A DNA stretch of 64,000 bases, from positions 186,001 through 250,000 of the forward strand of contig NZ_JBBGAZ010000005.1 of assembly GCF_037478305.1 (NCBI RefSeq). The letters are read 5' to 3'. The notes below the pieces were generated by a model that saw only the letters and a program-made list of their open reading frames with translations, was not told where the DNA came from and did no database searches. This document shows, piece after piece, positions 43,613 to 51,496 of this stretch (its first letter is position 1; each line of letters opens with the position of its first letter). This stretch comes from Cognatishimia coralii (GTDB lineage Bacteria > Pseudomonadota > Alphaproteobacteria > Rhodobacterales > Rhodobacteraceae). Position numbers and translations under genes: made by a program.

Positions 43613-43687
43613 GTGCTGATTTGCATGATCGTGCTTATGCTAGTCGGTTCAATCTTGAAAAAGAATCGACAAATTTCATGTCTCTAG
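43613..43687 (+). CDS. Candidate tiny single-span membrane peptide
   Basis: A 24-codon ORF from GTG 43613 (or 28 codons from TTG 43601). It reads as a hydrophobic segment LICMIVLMLVGSIL followed by a basic tail KKNRQISCL. A strong plus-strand terminator begins 18 bases after the stop. Size, one membrane span and basic tail resemble type I toxin peptides and other small membrane proteins. The Shine-Dalgarno (GGGCGG) is imperfect. A chance ORF is possible. Confidence 0.3.
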   Translation: MLICMIVLMLVGSILKKNRQISCL

Positions 43688-43703
43688 CCAAAAAATGACT
43701 TTC

Positions 43704-43742
43704 CAAAGAAGCACACATTTCGACGAAGTGCTTCTTTTTCTA
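43704..43742 (+). terminator. Rho-independent terminator, plus strand
   Basis: AAAGAAGCAC and GTGCTTCTTT form a perfect 10-bp stem with a 13-base loop, followed on the plus strand by TTCT. The T-rich side fits rightward transcription, although no conventional plus-strand gene lies upstream. It points to a small transcript in the BREX-vapE gap. It could also act leftward, with a weaker tail, but no leftward gene ends here. Confidence 0.65.
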
Positions 43743-43779
43743 TTGACGAAGTTGGCTCCCCATACACTTTGAGCTAACA

Positions 43780-45171
43780 CTAGTTTTCGACCGCAAGTTC
43801 TTTAATTCGGTACCTCGCTTGGCCCTTCCATTTGCCAGACGTGAATTTACCTTCACGGGTCCACCCATTTGCTTTCAGAATGCCAGCAACTGCATTGCTA
43901 TCCCTTCTCGAGCCGCAAGCTTTAGGGATCCCCAACCCCTTTGGGGTTTTCTCATCACCAGAATACAGAATATTCGGAATCGCCACCTCCGTCAGCTCAG
44001 AAACAAACGCCAAGACCTGCGAAGTCCAAGGATGATCCTCACCGCGCGAGTCACGTTCAACAACAAGGAGTTCCTCAGCTTCATTACTAAACTGCCACCA
44101 GTTTTCTCGAGCCGACATCGCTTCCTTCAGTAAAGTGGCGGCTTCTCCGATTAGTTGATCGCGATCTCTTTCAAGCCTTTCAACATTTACTGATTTTAAG
44201 CGAACTGGGAAAAACCGACAGTTGCCAGTTTCGTCTCTCAGATAGTCCTCCCGGTTTGTTGTTCCCCACAACATGCAACGTCTAGGTTCTTCAACTTCTT
44301 TTCGACCATATGGAGGGCGGTATTTTTCAACAGACCTAGACACGAAACTTTTTAGCTCGTCGATGTCCGCACGCTTGGTCGCGGAGAGTTCCGCAATCTC
44401 TATGATGAATTTACCACGAAGGTACCCGCTTACGTCTTTGTTGTGAATTGGAGGTAAGCTGTCCCCAAACCATTCTGATGAAAAGCATAGAGCTGCAACA
44501 CCTCGAGATTTCCCAATGCTTTGCGGACCTTCCAGAATCGGCACCATCTTTTGAAATCCACCTGGATGAATTGCTCGAAGTACAAGCGTCATCATCGCGA
44601 TCTTTCCCAACTCGCGCGTATAAGCATTGTTTATTTCTGCCTCAAAATAGTCTGTGAAAAGCTTCTCCAGTCGGTGCTCCCCATCCCACTTTGATTGGCA
44701 CCGTTCAACCTCATTGAATAACGGGTCCACTCGGTTTTCCGCTGCCACCAGATCCATTGCATCAATAACAGCTTGCTTGGCGATTCTTGGCATCCCATTC
44801 GCCTGCAACCACTGTTGCGCCGCAACATAGTCGGTATCTTTGACGGGACGCATCGCACAAAACGCGTCACCACAATTGCTTCCAGGAATAGGCTTGGACA
44901 AAACACCCGTGTAGCGGAAAGTGTCAAACGCCAGAACGTTCTGCCATTGCGGATGCAAACGCATAAATGCTGCTGCATTGGCTGTGTTGGCAACAATCTG
45001 AGGCTTCTTAGCGTCTGTCCAGATTAGTGTGTCACACAATTCGTTGATCAGTTTCGACGTATTGTTCGGGTTCCCTTTTAGTTGCTGTCGAGTACTGACG
45101 TCAGCTTCTGGTACCACCTGTCCGAATACTGAAGTCCATTGCCCTGACTTAAGACCGTTACTGGATTCCAA
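43780..45171 (-). CDS. VapE/VirE-family replication helicase-like protein
   Basis: A 463-residue virulence-associated E (DUF5906-like) P-loop ATPase, common in phage satellites and pathogenicity islands, where it acts with a primase. Walker A is ILEGPQSIGKSRGVAAL (about 212-228). KFIIEIAELSATKRADIDEL gives the Walker B/sensor region, and TTNREDYLRDETGNCRFFPV is the VapE signature. The start is a TTG at 45171, inside the prim-pol 3' end (14-base overlap). The reading frame is open for some 20 codons upstream of it, so coupling, or a frameshift from a former fused primase-helicase, should be considered. Confidence 0.83.
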   Translation of the reverse strand: MESSNGLKSGQWTSVFGQVVPEADVSTRQQLKGNPNNTSKLINELCDTLIWTDAKKPQIVANTANAAAFMRLHPQWQNVLAFDTFRYTGVLSKPIPGSNCGDAFCAMRPVKDTDYVAAQQWLQANGMPRIAKQAVIDAMDLVAAENRVDPLFNEVERCQSKWDGEHRLEKLFTDYFEAEINNAYTRELGKIAMMTLVLRAIHPGGFQKMVPILEGPQSIGKSRGVAALCFSSEWFGDSLPPIHNKDVSGYLRGKFIIEIAELSATKRADIDELKSFVSRSVEKYRPPYGRKEVEEPRRCMLWGTTNREDYLRDETGNCRFFPVRLKSVNVERLERDRDQLIGEAATLLKEAMSARENWWQFSNEAEELLVVERDSRGEDHPWTSQVLAFVSELTEVAIPNILYSGDEKTPKGLGIPKACGSRRDSNAVAGILKANGWTREGKFTSGKWKGQARYRIKELAVEN

Positions 45172-46105
45172 TGTCCAACCCTCCCAATTTTTGGCCGATT
45201 GCGCCGCGAAGAGATTTTTCGATTATTCTTTTCTTGGCATTGGATTGTACCATTACTTCACGGGTAGCACGCGCCGCGCATCGCATTGCTCCGCGCCAGA
45301 CGCGCGGCGTTTCACCGTCGCGCGCCGCCGTTCCGAAGTTGAAATGAAACATCAAAGTTATCGCGATTTCTGAGAAAGTGAAACCGCGTCTAGCGAGCAT
45401 GCCTGCAATCGACATATCCATTCCGCTCCGAGAAATATCAGTCAATTCGTTAGTGCTTCCTGCGAAGCGACTTTTGAGTCCTAAGTCCGCAACATTGTTT
45501 AGGGCATGCTCCAACTTCAGGCACAAAGACGTTTGGCAAACATGTTGGAGCACAGGTAAATCACTATCGCACAAGCGATCGTTCTTTCGAGCTTGATTGA
45601 TTGCTTTCAGCTCGCGTAAAATGCTCAACGGCAGGTCAGCTGGGCTTGATGAATCAATTGTCTGATAGAGTCCAACAGTATCCGCCCAAACGATGAACCC
45701 TCCATCACTGCGAATGTCTAAACCGCGGAAATTTGGCGCTCGATTGCTCAGTACAACATTGTTTGGCTGCTTGAAGATCAAATGTCGCCCTCCAGACGCC
45801 GTCTTATGCGTACGTGTTCTCGGAACGCTATGCCTAAACAGCCAATTCTCTGTTTCAGCGTCGCTCTTGTAGTCATCTAAATCTATTGCAATCAGTCCCG
45901 ATCGTTTGCCCATAGGAACACCAACAGCGTTCGCGCCCTGCCATGATACGCTCTGGGGTTCACCGTCCACGAGACTCCACTTAACCAGGGGCTGCTTTTG
46001 AATCGATTCGTTAGCGCCACCTAAGAGCCGCACTGGAAACACTGGAACTGAAAATCTGTTGTTTATTCTACACGCGAGCTCATAGGCATTAAGAGACTTA
46101 GACAT
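45158..46105 (-). CDS. Prim-pol-type DNA primase/polymerase
   Basis: A 315-residue archaeo-eukaryotic-type primase-polymerase N-terminal domain (PF09250-like). The catalytic acidic pair is in LIAIDLDDYKSDAETENW, and the GGRHLIF histidine motif follows in ASGGRHLIFKQP. The C-terminal part is helical (MSIAGMLARRGFTFSEIAIT). The ATG at 46105 overlaps the stop of the AlpA-like gene by eight bases. With VapE it forms a minimal replication module of satellite type, supporting replication of the excised island. Confidence 0.82.
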   Translation of the reverse strand: MSKSLNAYELACRINNRFSVPVFPVRLLGGANESIQKQPLVKWSLVDGEPQSVSWQGANAVGVPMGKRSGLIAIDLDDYKSDAETENWLFRHSVPRTRTHKTASGGRHLIFKQPNNVVLSNRAPNFRGLDIRSDGGFIVWADTVGLYQTIDSSSPADLPLSILRELKAINQARKNDRLCDSDLPVLQHVCQTSLCLKLEHALNNVADLGLKSRFAGSTNELTDISRSGMDMSIAGMLARRGFTFSEIAITLMFHFNFGTAARDGETPRVWRGAMRCAARATREVMVQSNAKKRIIEKSLRGAIGQKLGGLDIGIQ

Positions 46106-46430
46106 TGTCTTCACCCAGAGTGTCCGCTTCGATTTCATTGTTTGAGGCCGAAGCAACTCTCTGATTTCGGGCATGCACTGTTTCTTCGTGAGAGTTTCCA
46201 GCTTTTGGGCTAGGTACCCGTCCTGAGGTATTATCTGACGTCGAATTTTGGCGATGTGAGTTCAGCCAATTCGTTAGATCAGAAATTGAATAAAGCACGC
46301 AACGTGCGCTCAGTTTTAAGTAGGTTGGTCCGATGCCATTAACACGCATCTTTTCAAGAGTGGAACGCGAAAGCCCCGTAAAACTGGCGGCTTGAGCGGT
46401 TTTTAGATAGGTGGTTTCGACATGTCCCAT
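46098..46430 (-). CDS. AlpA/MerR-like HTH protein (putative excisionase-regulator)
   Basis: A 110-residue DNA-binding protein. Its N-terminal helix-turn-helix TAQAASFTGLSRSTLEKMRV, then GIGPTYLKLSARCVLYSISD and LTNWL, is the HTH_17/AlpA layout. The last 45 residues are polar and disordered-looking. AlpA-type proteins regulate integrase genes and excision in satellites. It is the first gene of the leftward alpA-primase-vapE run. There is a 73-bp gap to the 144-residue gene upstream. Confidence 0.75.
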   Translation of the reverse strand: MGHVETTYLKTAQAASFTGLSRSTLEKMRVNGIGPTYLKLSARCVLYSISDLTNWLNSHRQNSTSDNTSGRVPSPKAGNSHEETVHARNQRVASASNNEIEADTLGEDNV

Positions 46431-46503
46431 GACTGGATACCTTTGCTAAGTGTTGCAGATATCTCGTTATTGCTCCCAGGAATTGTAAAAACTACGAAAT
46501 ACT

Positions 46504-46938
46504 CTACCCCCTTTGTTTCGTACTCATTCGGAACTCTTCGCTTACTAGCTTTCCTCGGTCATACTGTAGTTCGACGGCGCGCAGCTCCCGGCCGTGTCTC
46601 TCTGCAAAAACTTTTTTCGCCGCGGTTGGGGAAAGCGGTTTTGATTCATCGCCATTGTTCGATGCCAATTTGCTTGACCTAATGATAGCATTGACGCTGA
46701 CGTAAACATGATAATCGCGAAACGGCTTTTTACCTCCCGGGTGCCCTTGTCCTTTGGCTTTTTCGAGAACATCAATCAGTGCACGCCTAACATCTTGGTC
46801 GACTTCGCCTCCAAGCCGTAGATACTCGGCGAGATCCGATGGGGAGAGGTCCAGTAAGAATTGGGTCCATCTATCGATCTGCTGGTCAGCCACGAAAGCC
46901 AAGTACTCCTGTTCATCGCTCTTATTATTATCTGACAT
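46504..46938 (-). CDS. Hypothetical protein upstream of replication module
   Basis: A 144-residue acidic-to-basic protein without recognised family. The helical N-terminus (QIDRWTQFLLDLSPSDLAEY) is followed by a middle with PFRDYHVYVSVNAIIRSSKL and a C-terminal segment LSPTAAKKVFAERHGRELRA that looks like a helical DNA- or protein-binding region. No signal peptide. It is likely co-transcribed with the AlpA-like gene. The role is unknown; a regulatory or replication-accessory part is only a guess from position. Confidence 0.55.
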   Translation of the reverse strand: MSDNNKSDEQEYLAFVADQQIDRWTQFLLDLSPSDLAEYLRLGGEVDQDVRRALIDVLEKAKGQGHPGGKKPFRDYHVYVSVNAIIRSSKLASNNGDESKPLSPTAAKKVFAERHGRELRAVELQYDRGKLVSEEFRMSTKQRG

Positions 46939-47049
46939 TTTATGAATTCACTGCTTGCCAAAACTTCGGTCGCGAATGAGTGGCTGACACCGCCTATTCA
47001 GTAGTGCCTATTTTCTAGATTCAATTGAACTTGGCGGTAAACAAGACTC

Positions 47050-47208
47050 ATGCCATCGTTTATGGTTAGGTACTCTCTTTCCGTCGAAAAGACAAAACAG
47101 ACTCTGCTCAACGAATTCAAACTAGAAGCTAAAAAGCTCTGGACCGGCAACAAAAGCATCAAAACAATCTTGAACTCCTTAGTGTCTAAACCGAACAGTC
47201 ATGCATAA
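47050..47208 (+). CDS. Possible small basic protein
   Basis: A 52-codon ORF from ATG 47050: MPSFMVRYSLSVEKTKQTLL then a basic helical stretch EFKLEAKKLWTGNKSIKTIL. The amphipathic, lysine-rich composition is coherent, but there is no good Shine-Dalgarno and no family. It lies in the divergent gap between the leftward replication genes and rightward cargo. Confidence 0.25.
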   Translation: MPSFMVRYSLSVEKTKQTLLNEFKLEAKKLWTGNKSIKTILNSLVSKPNSHA

Positions 47209-47352
47209 CTCTGCTCGAGAACGGTAGGTTGTGAGCTTACGTCAACATCTGATTCCAATAGCCATACAACACCCACTTTAGCGGGCAGAAAGTGTGGCGG
47301 TTCTGGAACTATCGTTTGATCCTTGATGCAGTTTACATTTGGCATTACTCTA

Positions 47353-47368
47353 AAAAACAATTGTTTTT
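47353..47368. promoter_or_regulatory. Perfect 16-bp palindrome before the terminase-like gene
   Basis: AAAAACAATTGTTTTT is a perfect palindrome ending 15 bp before the GTG at 47384. Its position next to the start suits a repressor operator. A simple AT-rich coincidence is possible. Confidence 0.35.
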
Positions 47369-47383
47369 CATGAGGTTCGCATC

Positions 47384-47743
47384 GTGACCACACACGGAGG
47401 AAAACGAGAAGGAGCCGGTCGACCGAGAGGTTCGCGGATGCGTCGGAACGACGTTTTGGCAGATAAACTGCTGTCTTCTGGAAACTGCCCTGCAGAGGCG
47501 TTGGTACGTTTGGCAAACCAAGCTGAGATCGAAGGGGATCGGGCTCAAGCAATCCATGCATGGAAGGCCGTCCTACCCTATGTCTATGCGAAGCCTAAGC
47601 CCATCGAAAGTGAGCCAGAAAGGGCGTTAGAGCTTGCGGAACACTTACTTCGGATCCGCAACCACTTGAAGGAAGACGCGGCAGATCAGGGTTATCGGGC
47701 ACAGCTGATCGCCAATATGGCCGGTCAAATCGAGAAAAAATAG
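47384..47743 (+). CDS. Phage terminase small-subunit-like protein
   Basis: A 119-residue protein starting at GTG with the pattern HGGKREGAGRPRGSRMRRND, which opens many phage DNA-packaging and terminase small-subunit-like proteins. The helical body AIHAWKAVLPYVYAKPKPIE also resembles phage proteins of that kind (a LLPY..PK..E pattern). No large terminase is present. In phage satellites a lone TerS redirects helper packaging; whether that applies here is inference. Start: upstream ATG at 47369 is out of frame and stops at once, so GTG is used. Confidence 0.45.
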   Translation: MTTHGGKREGAGRPRGSRMRRNDVLADKLLSSGNCPAEALVRLANQAEIEGDRAQAIHAWKAVLPYVYAKPKPIESEPERALELAEHLLRIRNHLKEDAADQGYRAQLIANMAGQIEKK

Positions 47744-47873
47744 AAAACCTAGTTGTTCACCACAGTTTCCATTAGCTGTCACAAGCAACAACGTTTTTCT
47801 CGACGTTGACATTTCCCTGCCCTGCTAGCGTTTCTTGCAGGTCAGGTCTCGTACTAATAGGAAGCAGCATTTG

Positions 47874-48839
47874 ATGAGTTTTCTTCAATCGATTCTACGC
47901 AACTTTTTCGTATTTGTTCTGAGCTGGACGATCGCACAAACAGCTCAAGCTCAGAACGCGTCATATCCAGATTACCCAGTTGTTAAGTTTCCCGGTATAG
48001 AAGGTGCTGTTGCGATAATTGACTCGATCGATCATCGAACACCTTTGGGATTTGAAAGATTGCTTTCTAGAATTGACAATCCAACCGTGTTGATTCTGGA
48101 CAGTCGAGGCGGTCTGGTTTCAAGCGCGCTGGCGATAGCCCACCGTGTTCACGCCCTTGGACTGACAACCTTTGTTCCTGAAGGACGCGGATGCTACTCC
48201 GCATGTGCACTAATCTTCTTCGCGGGCAAAACACGAAACGCGATTGGGGATCTTGGCGTTCATCAAATCAGCGCGGTGGGAAACAATGGGAACCTCCAAT
48301 CAGGTCAAGTCACGCTTGCGGACATTTCCGACGCGTTGAACAAATTTGATGTCCCTCCAGAAGTTTTTTCAATCATGCTCAGAACCCCTCCTGAAGATAT
48401 GTATATCTTCGACCAGGAGCAAAAAGCCCAGCTTGGCTTTCTTGGAACAGCAACATCCAGCGACTTTGATGTTGTTAAGCTTCCAAAGATTGCGACCCCG
48501 AGCATTGTCGGCAGCCAGGTCATTGAAAGCTATTTCACACTACTTAGCTCACGGGACAGAAGGAACTCTAGCGGTGCGCCGATAACTGCGATCGCAGGGA
48601 TAATTCAACAAGATCGCGCAAATTATCACCGTTTTGGTAAGGCCGATCTGAGCGATCAAAGCGACACTACCTTTTCAACATTGGAGGCAAGACGTCAAAT
48701 TCCACGATTGATGTCAAATGGGATTGTTTCGAATGGACTGGAAGGGCTTATCTTACGAGGCAATGTTTTGGTGCAAATTCAGATCATTGGCAGAAATGGC
48801 ATACCTGAGGCGATTAATGTCTATCAAGCTGCCCAGTAG
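47874..48839 (+). CDS. Secreted ClpP-like serine protease homologue
   Basis: A 321-residue exported protein with a crotonase/ClpP-like fold. The signal peptide runs through FFVFVLSWTIAQTAQA (cut near residue 26). TVLILDSRGGLVSSALAIAH is the ClpP-like oxyanion region. GRGCYSACALIFFAG carries the probable nucleophile Ser109, and LGVHQIS the probable base His130. These match the predicted periplasmic ClpP-like family (COG3904 type), whose substrates are unknown. The ATG at 47874 is chosen for the signal peptide. The 3' end overlaps the M15 peptidase gene by 23 bases. Confidence 0.72.
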   Translation: MSFLQSILRNFFVFVLSWTIAQTAQAQNASYPDYPVVKFPGIEGAVAIIDSIDHRTPLGFERLLSRIDNPTVLILDSRGGLVSSALAIAHRVHALGLTTFVPEGRGCYSACALIFFAGKTRNAIGDLGVHQISAVGNNGNLQSGQVTLADISDALNKFDVPPEVFSIMLRTPPEDMYIFDQEQKAQLGFLGTATSSDFDVVKLPKIATPSIVGSQVIESYFTLLSSRDRRNSSGAPITAIAGIIQQDRANYHRFGKADLSDQSDTTFSTLEARRQIPRLMSNGIVSNGLEGLILRGNVLVQIQIIGRNGIPEAINVYQAAQ

Positions 48840-49710
48840 TCTTAAATCACTCTTATCAATAACTGCGCTGCTGATTTGTTCTCCTTTGTCGGTGGTTGCT
48901 GAAAACTGCGTTGTCCGTGACTTTCTCGAGCTACCTTTAACTCAAAGCATTGATCCAATGCAGACCGCGTTGGAAATTGCATACCCAGGTTTAAACCTTG
49001 ATCCCACGAGGTCACTTGTAGAGTTTCCGGATGGAACGCGACTGAATTTCAGAGGAGCCCGAAGAGTTACTGCAGACAAGCGGCTCGAACATTCCACCCT
49101 GGGCGATCAATTTCACTACACTTATCCCTTAGGCTTCACACTCACCGAGCGCAAACAGCTATACTTTGATCCTGGCCGTATCCGTTGGGAACAGTTCTTT
49201 CGGAGCTTGTATTTTGAAACAAGGAACGAGGCTCGACGATCACTTTCTCGAGTGACTTATACTGGGACGTCCTCCCAAGCCGTTTTCAACGCTACTAAAA
49301 AGTACTGCGTCCACGTACAACTTCGTTCGGTGTTGGAGGAGATTGCCGCTTACGGCCCCGCAATGGACGTATATTTCGAGAAGTCAGGGGGAAGCTTTAA
49401 TTGGCGCGTCATCGCGGGCACGAACCGCTTAAGCACACATAGCTTTGGAATAGCCGTCGATTTAAACACCCAACTAGGAAAATACTGGCGCTGGGATGGA
49501 GGCAAGCCCGGATCTGTCGGCCCTTTTGCCAATGAAATACCTTTCGAAATTGTTTCAGCGTTTGAGCGTCGCGGTTTTATTTGGGGAGGGAAGTGGTACC
49601 ACTATGACGGCATGCATTTTGAGTATCGACCTGAGCTAATTCTATACTCACGCTTGATGGCTCAGAATGACCGTCGTCCGATTGTACATGCAATCCGCAT
49701 GACTGATTAG
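48817..49710 (+). CDS. Secreted M15-family D,D-carboxypeptidase-like protein
   Basis: A 297-residue exported protein. The signal peptide SLLSITALLICSPLSVVA is followed by a ~170-residue unknown region and a C-terminal M15 (VanY-like) zinc peptidase. Metal ligands are visible in STHSFGIAVDLN (His and Asp) and DGMHFEYRPEL (His). Such enzymes cleave D-Ala or other peptide bonds in peptidoglycan. The ATG at 48817 sits inside the ClpP-like gene, so the pair is translationally coupled. The joint role of two secreted hydrolases on this island is unknown; an endolysin-like role is an alternative. Confidence 0.75.
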   Translation: MSIKLPSSLKSLLSITALLICSPLSVVAENCVVRDFLELPLTQSIDPMQTALEIAYPGLNLDPTRSLVEFPDGTRLNFRGARRVTADKRLEHSTLGDQFHYTYPLGFTLTERKQLYFDPGRIRWEQFFRSLYFETRNEARRSLSRVTYTGTSSQAVFNATKKYCVHVQLRSVLEEIAAYGPAMDVYFEKSGGSFNWRVIAGTNRLSTHSFGIAVDLNTQLGKYWRWDGGKPGSVGPFANEIPFEIVSAFERRGFIWGGKWYHYDGMHFEYRPELILYSRLMAQNDRRPIVHAIRMTD

Positions 49711-49965
49711 GGCTTCGCACGCCATTGAGATTGCGCGATCAAATAAATCGACATCAACTTAGCAATCGGCGGGCGTCATTTGCATGGGCAAACTGCCAGT
49801 AGTCCAAAGACATTTTCAAAATTCATCTATTAATCTAACTGGATTGCTAATGCGCGAAGAAATGCACCAATACTTGCATTCAGATGTTCTTGCACTCAAC
49901 CACCATGTCTAATTAGGAGAATGACCTTGAAAGCACAAAAACCCTCTATTGGTCGGCAAATTTGG

Positions 49966-50295
49966 TCATTTCCATGTTTTCCTAGTTTGACCTAGAGAGT
50001 ACATTCCAGGCCCTCCATTACCACTTCTGCCTTTTTGTTTTGTGGCAACGGTCGGGCCCTTAAACCCGATCTTTCTTACCTTCTTTCCAATCGAGTTAGG
50101 ATCGCACCCCAGCTTTATCAGCTGTACTTTTAGTTCATTTAGTTGTCGATAAAGGTCCGCCAGTTCTTCCTCCTTTTGGAGAGTAATTTCCCCGCGAGAT
50201 AGCTGTTCGTTTAAGGCCTTTTGCCGAACCCGCTTGGAAAGATAATCTGACACGAGTAATTTTCGAAGCCGCCTTGCATTCGCTGGTTTTGGCAT
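49966..50295 (-). CDS. SLGQ-tail coiled-coil protein, paralogue 1
   Basis: A 109-residue basic protein without recognised family. The basic helical N-terminus is followed by a coiled-coil-like region (LQKEEELADLYRQLNELKVQ), LIKLGCDPNS, a Gly-rich linker (GRSGNGGPG), and the tail MYSLGQTRKTWK. The order matches the gene at 50431: coiled coil, [LM]..[LM]G.DP, then SLGQ and a final W-K. No signal peptide. The two lie in tandem 135 bp apart, each probably with its own promoter. Unknown function; RNA- or DNA-binding is suggested only by charge. Confidence 0.55.
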   Translation of the reverse strand: MPKPANARRLRKLLVSDYLSKRVRQKALNEQLSRGEITLQKEEELADLYRQLNELKVQLIKLGCDPNSIGKKVRKIGFKGPTVATKQKGRSGNGGPGMYSLGQTRKTWK

Positions 50296-50430
50296 TTGCG
50301 GAGCTCCTTATCATTGGCCGAGTCCAACGCGAAAAAGCAGCTTCCTGGGACGCATAAGAGGCCAAACATACTCTAGGAAACTAATTTTTGTATGAATTCC
50401 CAAGAGTGTAGCGTCAAATTTCGCTTTTCG

Positions 50431-50727
50431 TCATCTTTTTTTCCAAAGCTTCCGCTTTTGGGGCAAGCCGCGAACGCCAACGCCACCTGATTGACCAAGA
50501 CTCATGTGCATGCGACCATTCGAGCGTTTGAGCGACTTGTCGATGGTAGTTTCATCAAACAATTTTTTGGGGTCAGCTCCCATTTCAACAAGGCGTTCCC
50601 TTATTTCAGAGAGCTGATACGATAATTCATTGAGTTCATCCTGCTGTTCGTTCGAAAGCGCACCTTTGCTCATTTTTTTTGCAAGGGCGCGCTGCGTGCG
50701 CAAAACACGCACCATTTTCCGTACCAA
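50431..50727 (-). CDS. SLGQ-tail coiled-coil protein, paralogue 2
   Basis: A 98-residue basic protein, paralogous to the one at 49966. Shared features are a basic N-terminus (RVLRTQRALAKKMSKG), a coiled-coil-like segment (DELNELSYQLSEIRERLVEM) running into GADPKK, then NGRMHMSLGQSGG and the tail KRKLWKK. The identity is low, so the duplication is old or the genes arrived together. No recognised domain. The start at 50727 is followed by further Met codons (50715, 50670) that could also serve. Confidence 0.55.
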   Translation of the reverse strand: MVRKMVRVLRTQRALAKKMSKGALSNEQQDELNELSYQLSEIRERLVEMGADPKKLFDETTIDKSLKRSNGRMHMSLGQSGGVGVRGLPQKRKLWKKR

Positions 50728-50906
50728 GTACTCAGATTGCTCAGTTTTGCCTTTCAGTAATCTGATCCTTTGAGTGGAGTGATGGAACTCTGATACATCT
50801 CGCGGCCAGCGTCATTTAAGATTAATGAGCCGTTATTCAATGATGCAATATTGCTTCCAATTATGAGCATGGTTTGATCAACATAGACTGCGCGGCCTGA
50901 ACGAGG

Positions 50907-51206
50907 TCACCATCTGCGTTTGCTCTTAAAAGAACTCTCAACGCAATTGTGCCATTCCATTTCAAAAGAATTTTGTCCTCTATTTCCAAAACACCAGTCA
51001 AACTCGTTTAACAAACTTGCTGAATAATCCCGAGCCCCGCAAGCCATCCAAGTTTCGTTTTCGTTTCCAGACGCGCCACGACATATCTCGTTGAGTATCT
51101 GGAAATCCCGTTTCAATTTTTCGATGAGCTCGTTGTTTGACGGCGATCCAACGGATGGTTGTGCGAAGACAAGCCATATCAATGTGATTGAAAAAAACGA
51201 TCTCAT
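50907..51206 (-). CDS. Small secreted cysteine-rich protein
   Basis: A 99-residue exported protein. A signal peptide (FFSITLIWLVFAQPSVGS) is followed by a small domain with four cysteines: EICRGASG, WMACGARD, FDWCFGNRG and WHNC. The C-R-G..W.AC..RD...WC-G pattern recurs in uncharacterised proteins of Rhizobiales and Rhodobacterales as I recall them, and probably forms two disulfides in the periplasm. Function unknown. Confidence 0.6.
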   Translation of the reverse strand: MRSFFSITLIWLVFAQPSVGSPSNNELIEKLKRDFQILNEICRGASGNENETWMACGARDYSASLLNEFDWCFGNRGQNSFEMEWHNCVESSFKSKRRW

Positions 51207-51300
51207 CCGTCATCCAAATTAAAATCCATAAACGTTTAGCCTTCTAGCAGTAATTTAGAAAGTCCCTTACTGTGGCTACACCCCAGGCTCCCTGGATATG

Positions 51301-51492
51301 TTATGGAGAGTTCCTATCAAACACGGTCCCGTCAAATAAGACTGCCGGTTCAAAATAATTCCCTACCATGGATCGATCCGCAAACAAGCTCCGCACAACT
51401 TCAATTGCAAGAATTATATGTTCTGCCTTTGTTGGAAGACCAAACCGCTCAAGCAAACCTAAGTACACAGAAAATGCCCCACCTGCACCCAT
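51301..51492 (-). CDS. Possible small protein downstream of exoI-like gene
   Basis: A 63-codon ORF starting four bases after the exonuclease stop: MGAGGAFSVYLGLLERFGLP, then AEHIILAIEVVRSLFADR. Composition is protein-like and the spacing would suit an operon, but no family is recognised and no clear Shine-Dalgarno is seen. It could be a remnant of a longer gene. Confidence 0.25.
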   Translation of the reverse strand: MGAGGAFSVYLGLLERFGLPTKAEHIILAIEVVRSLFADRSMVGNYFEPAVLFDGTVFDRNSP

Positions 51493-51496
51493 CTCG

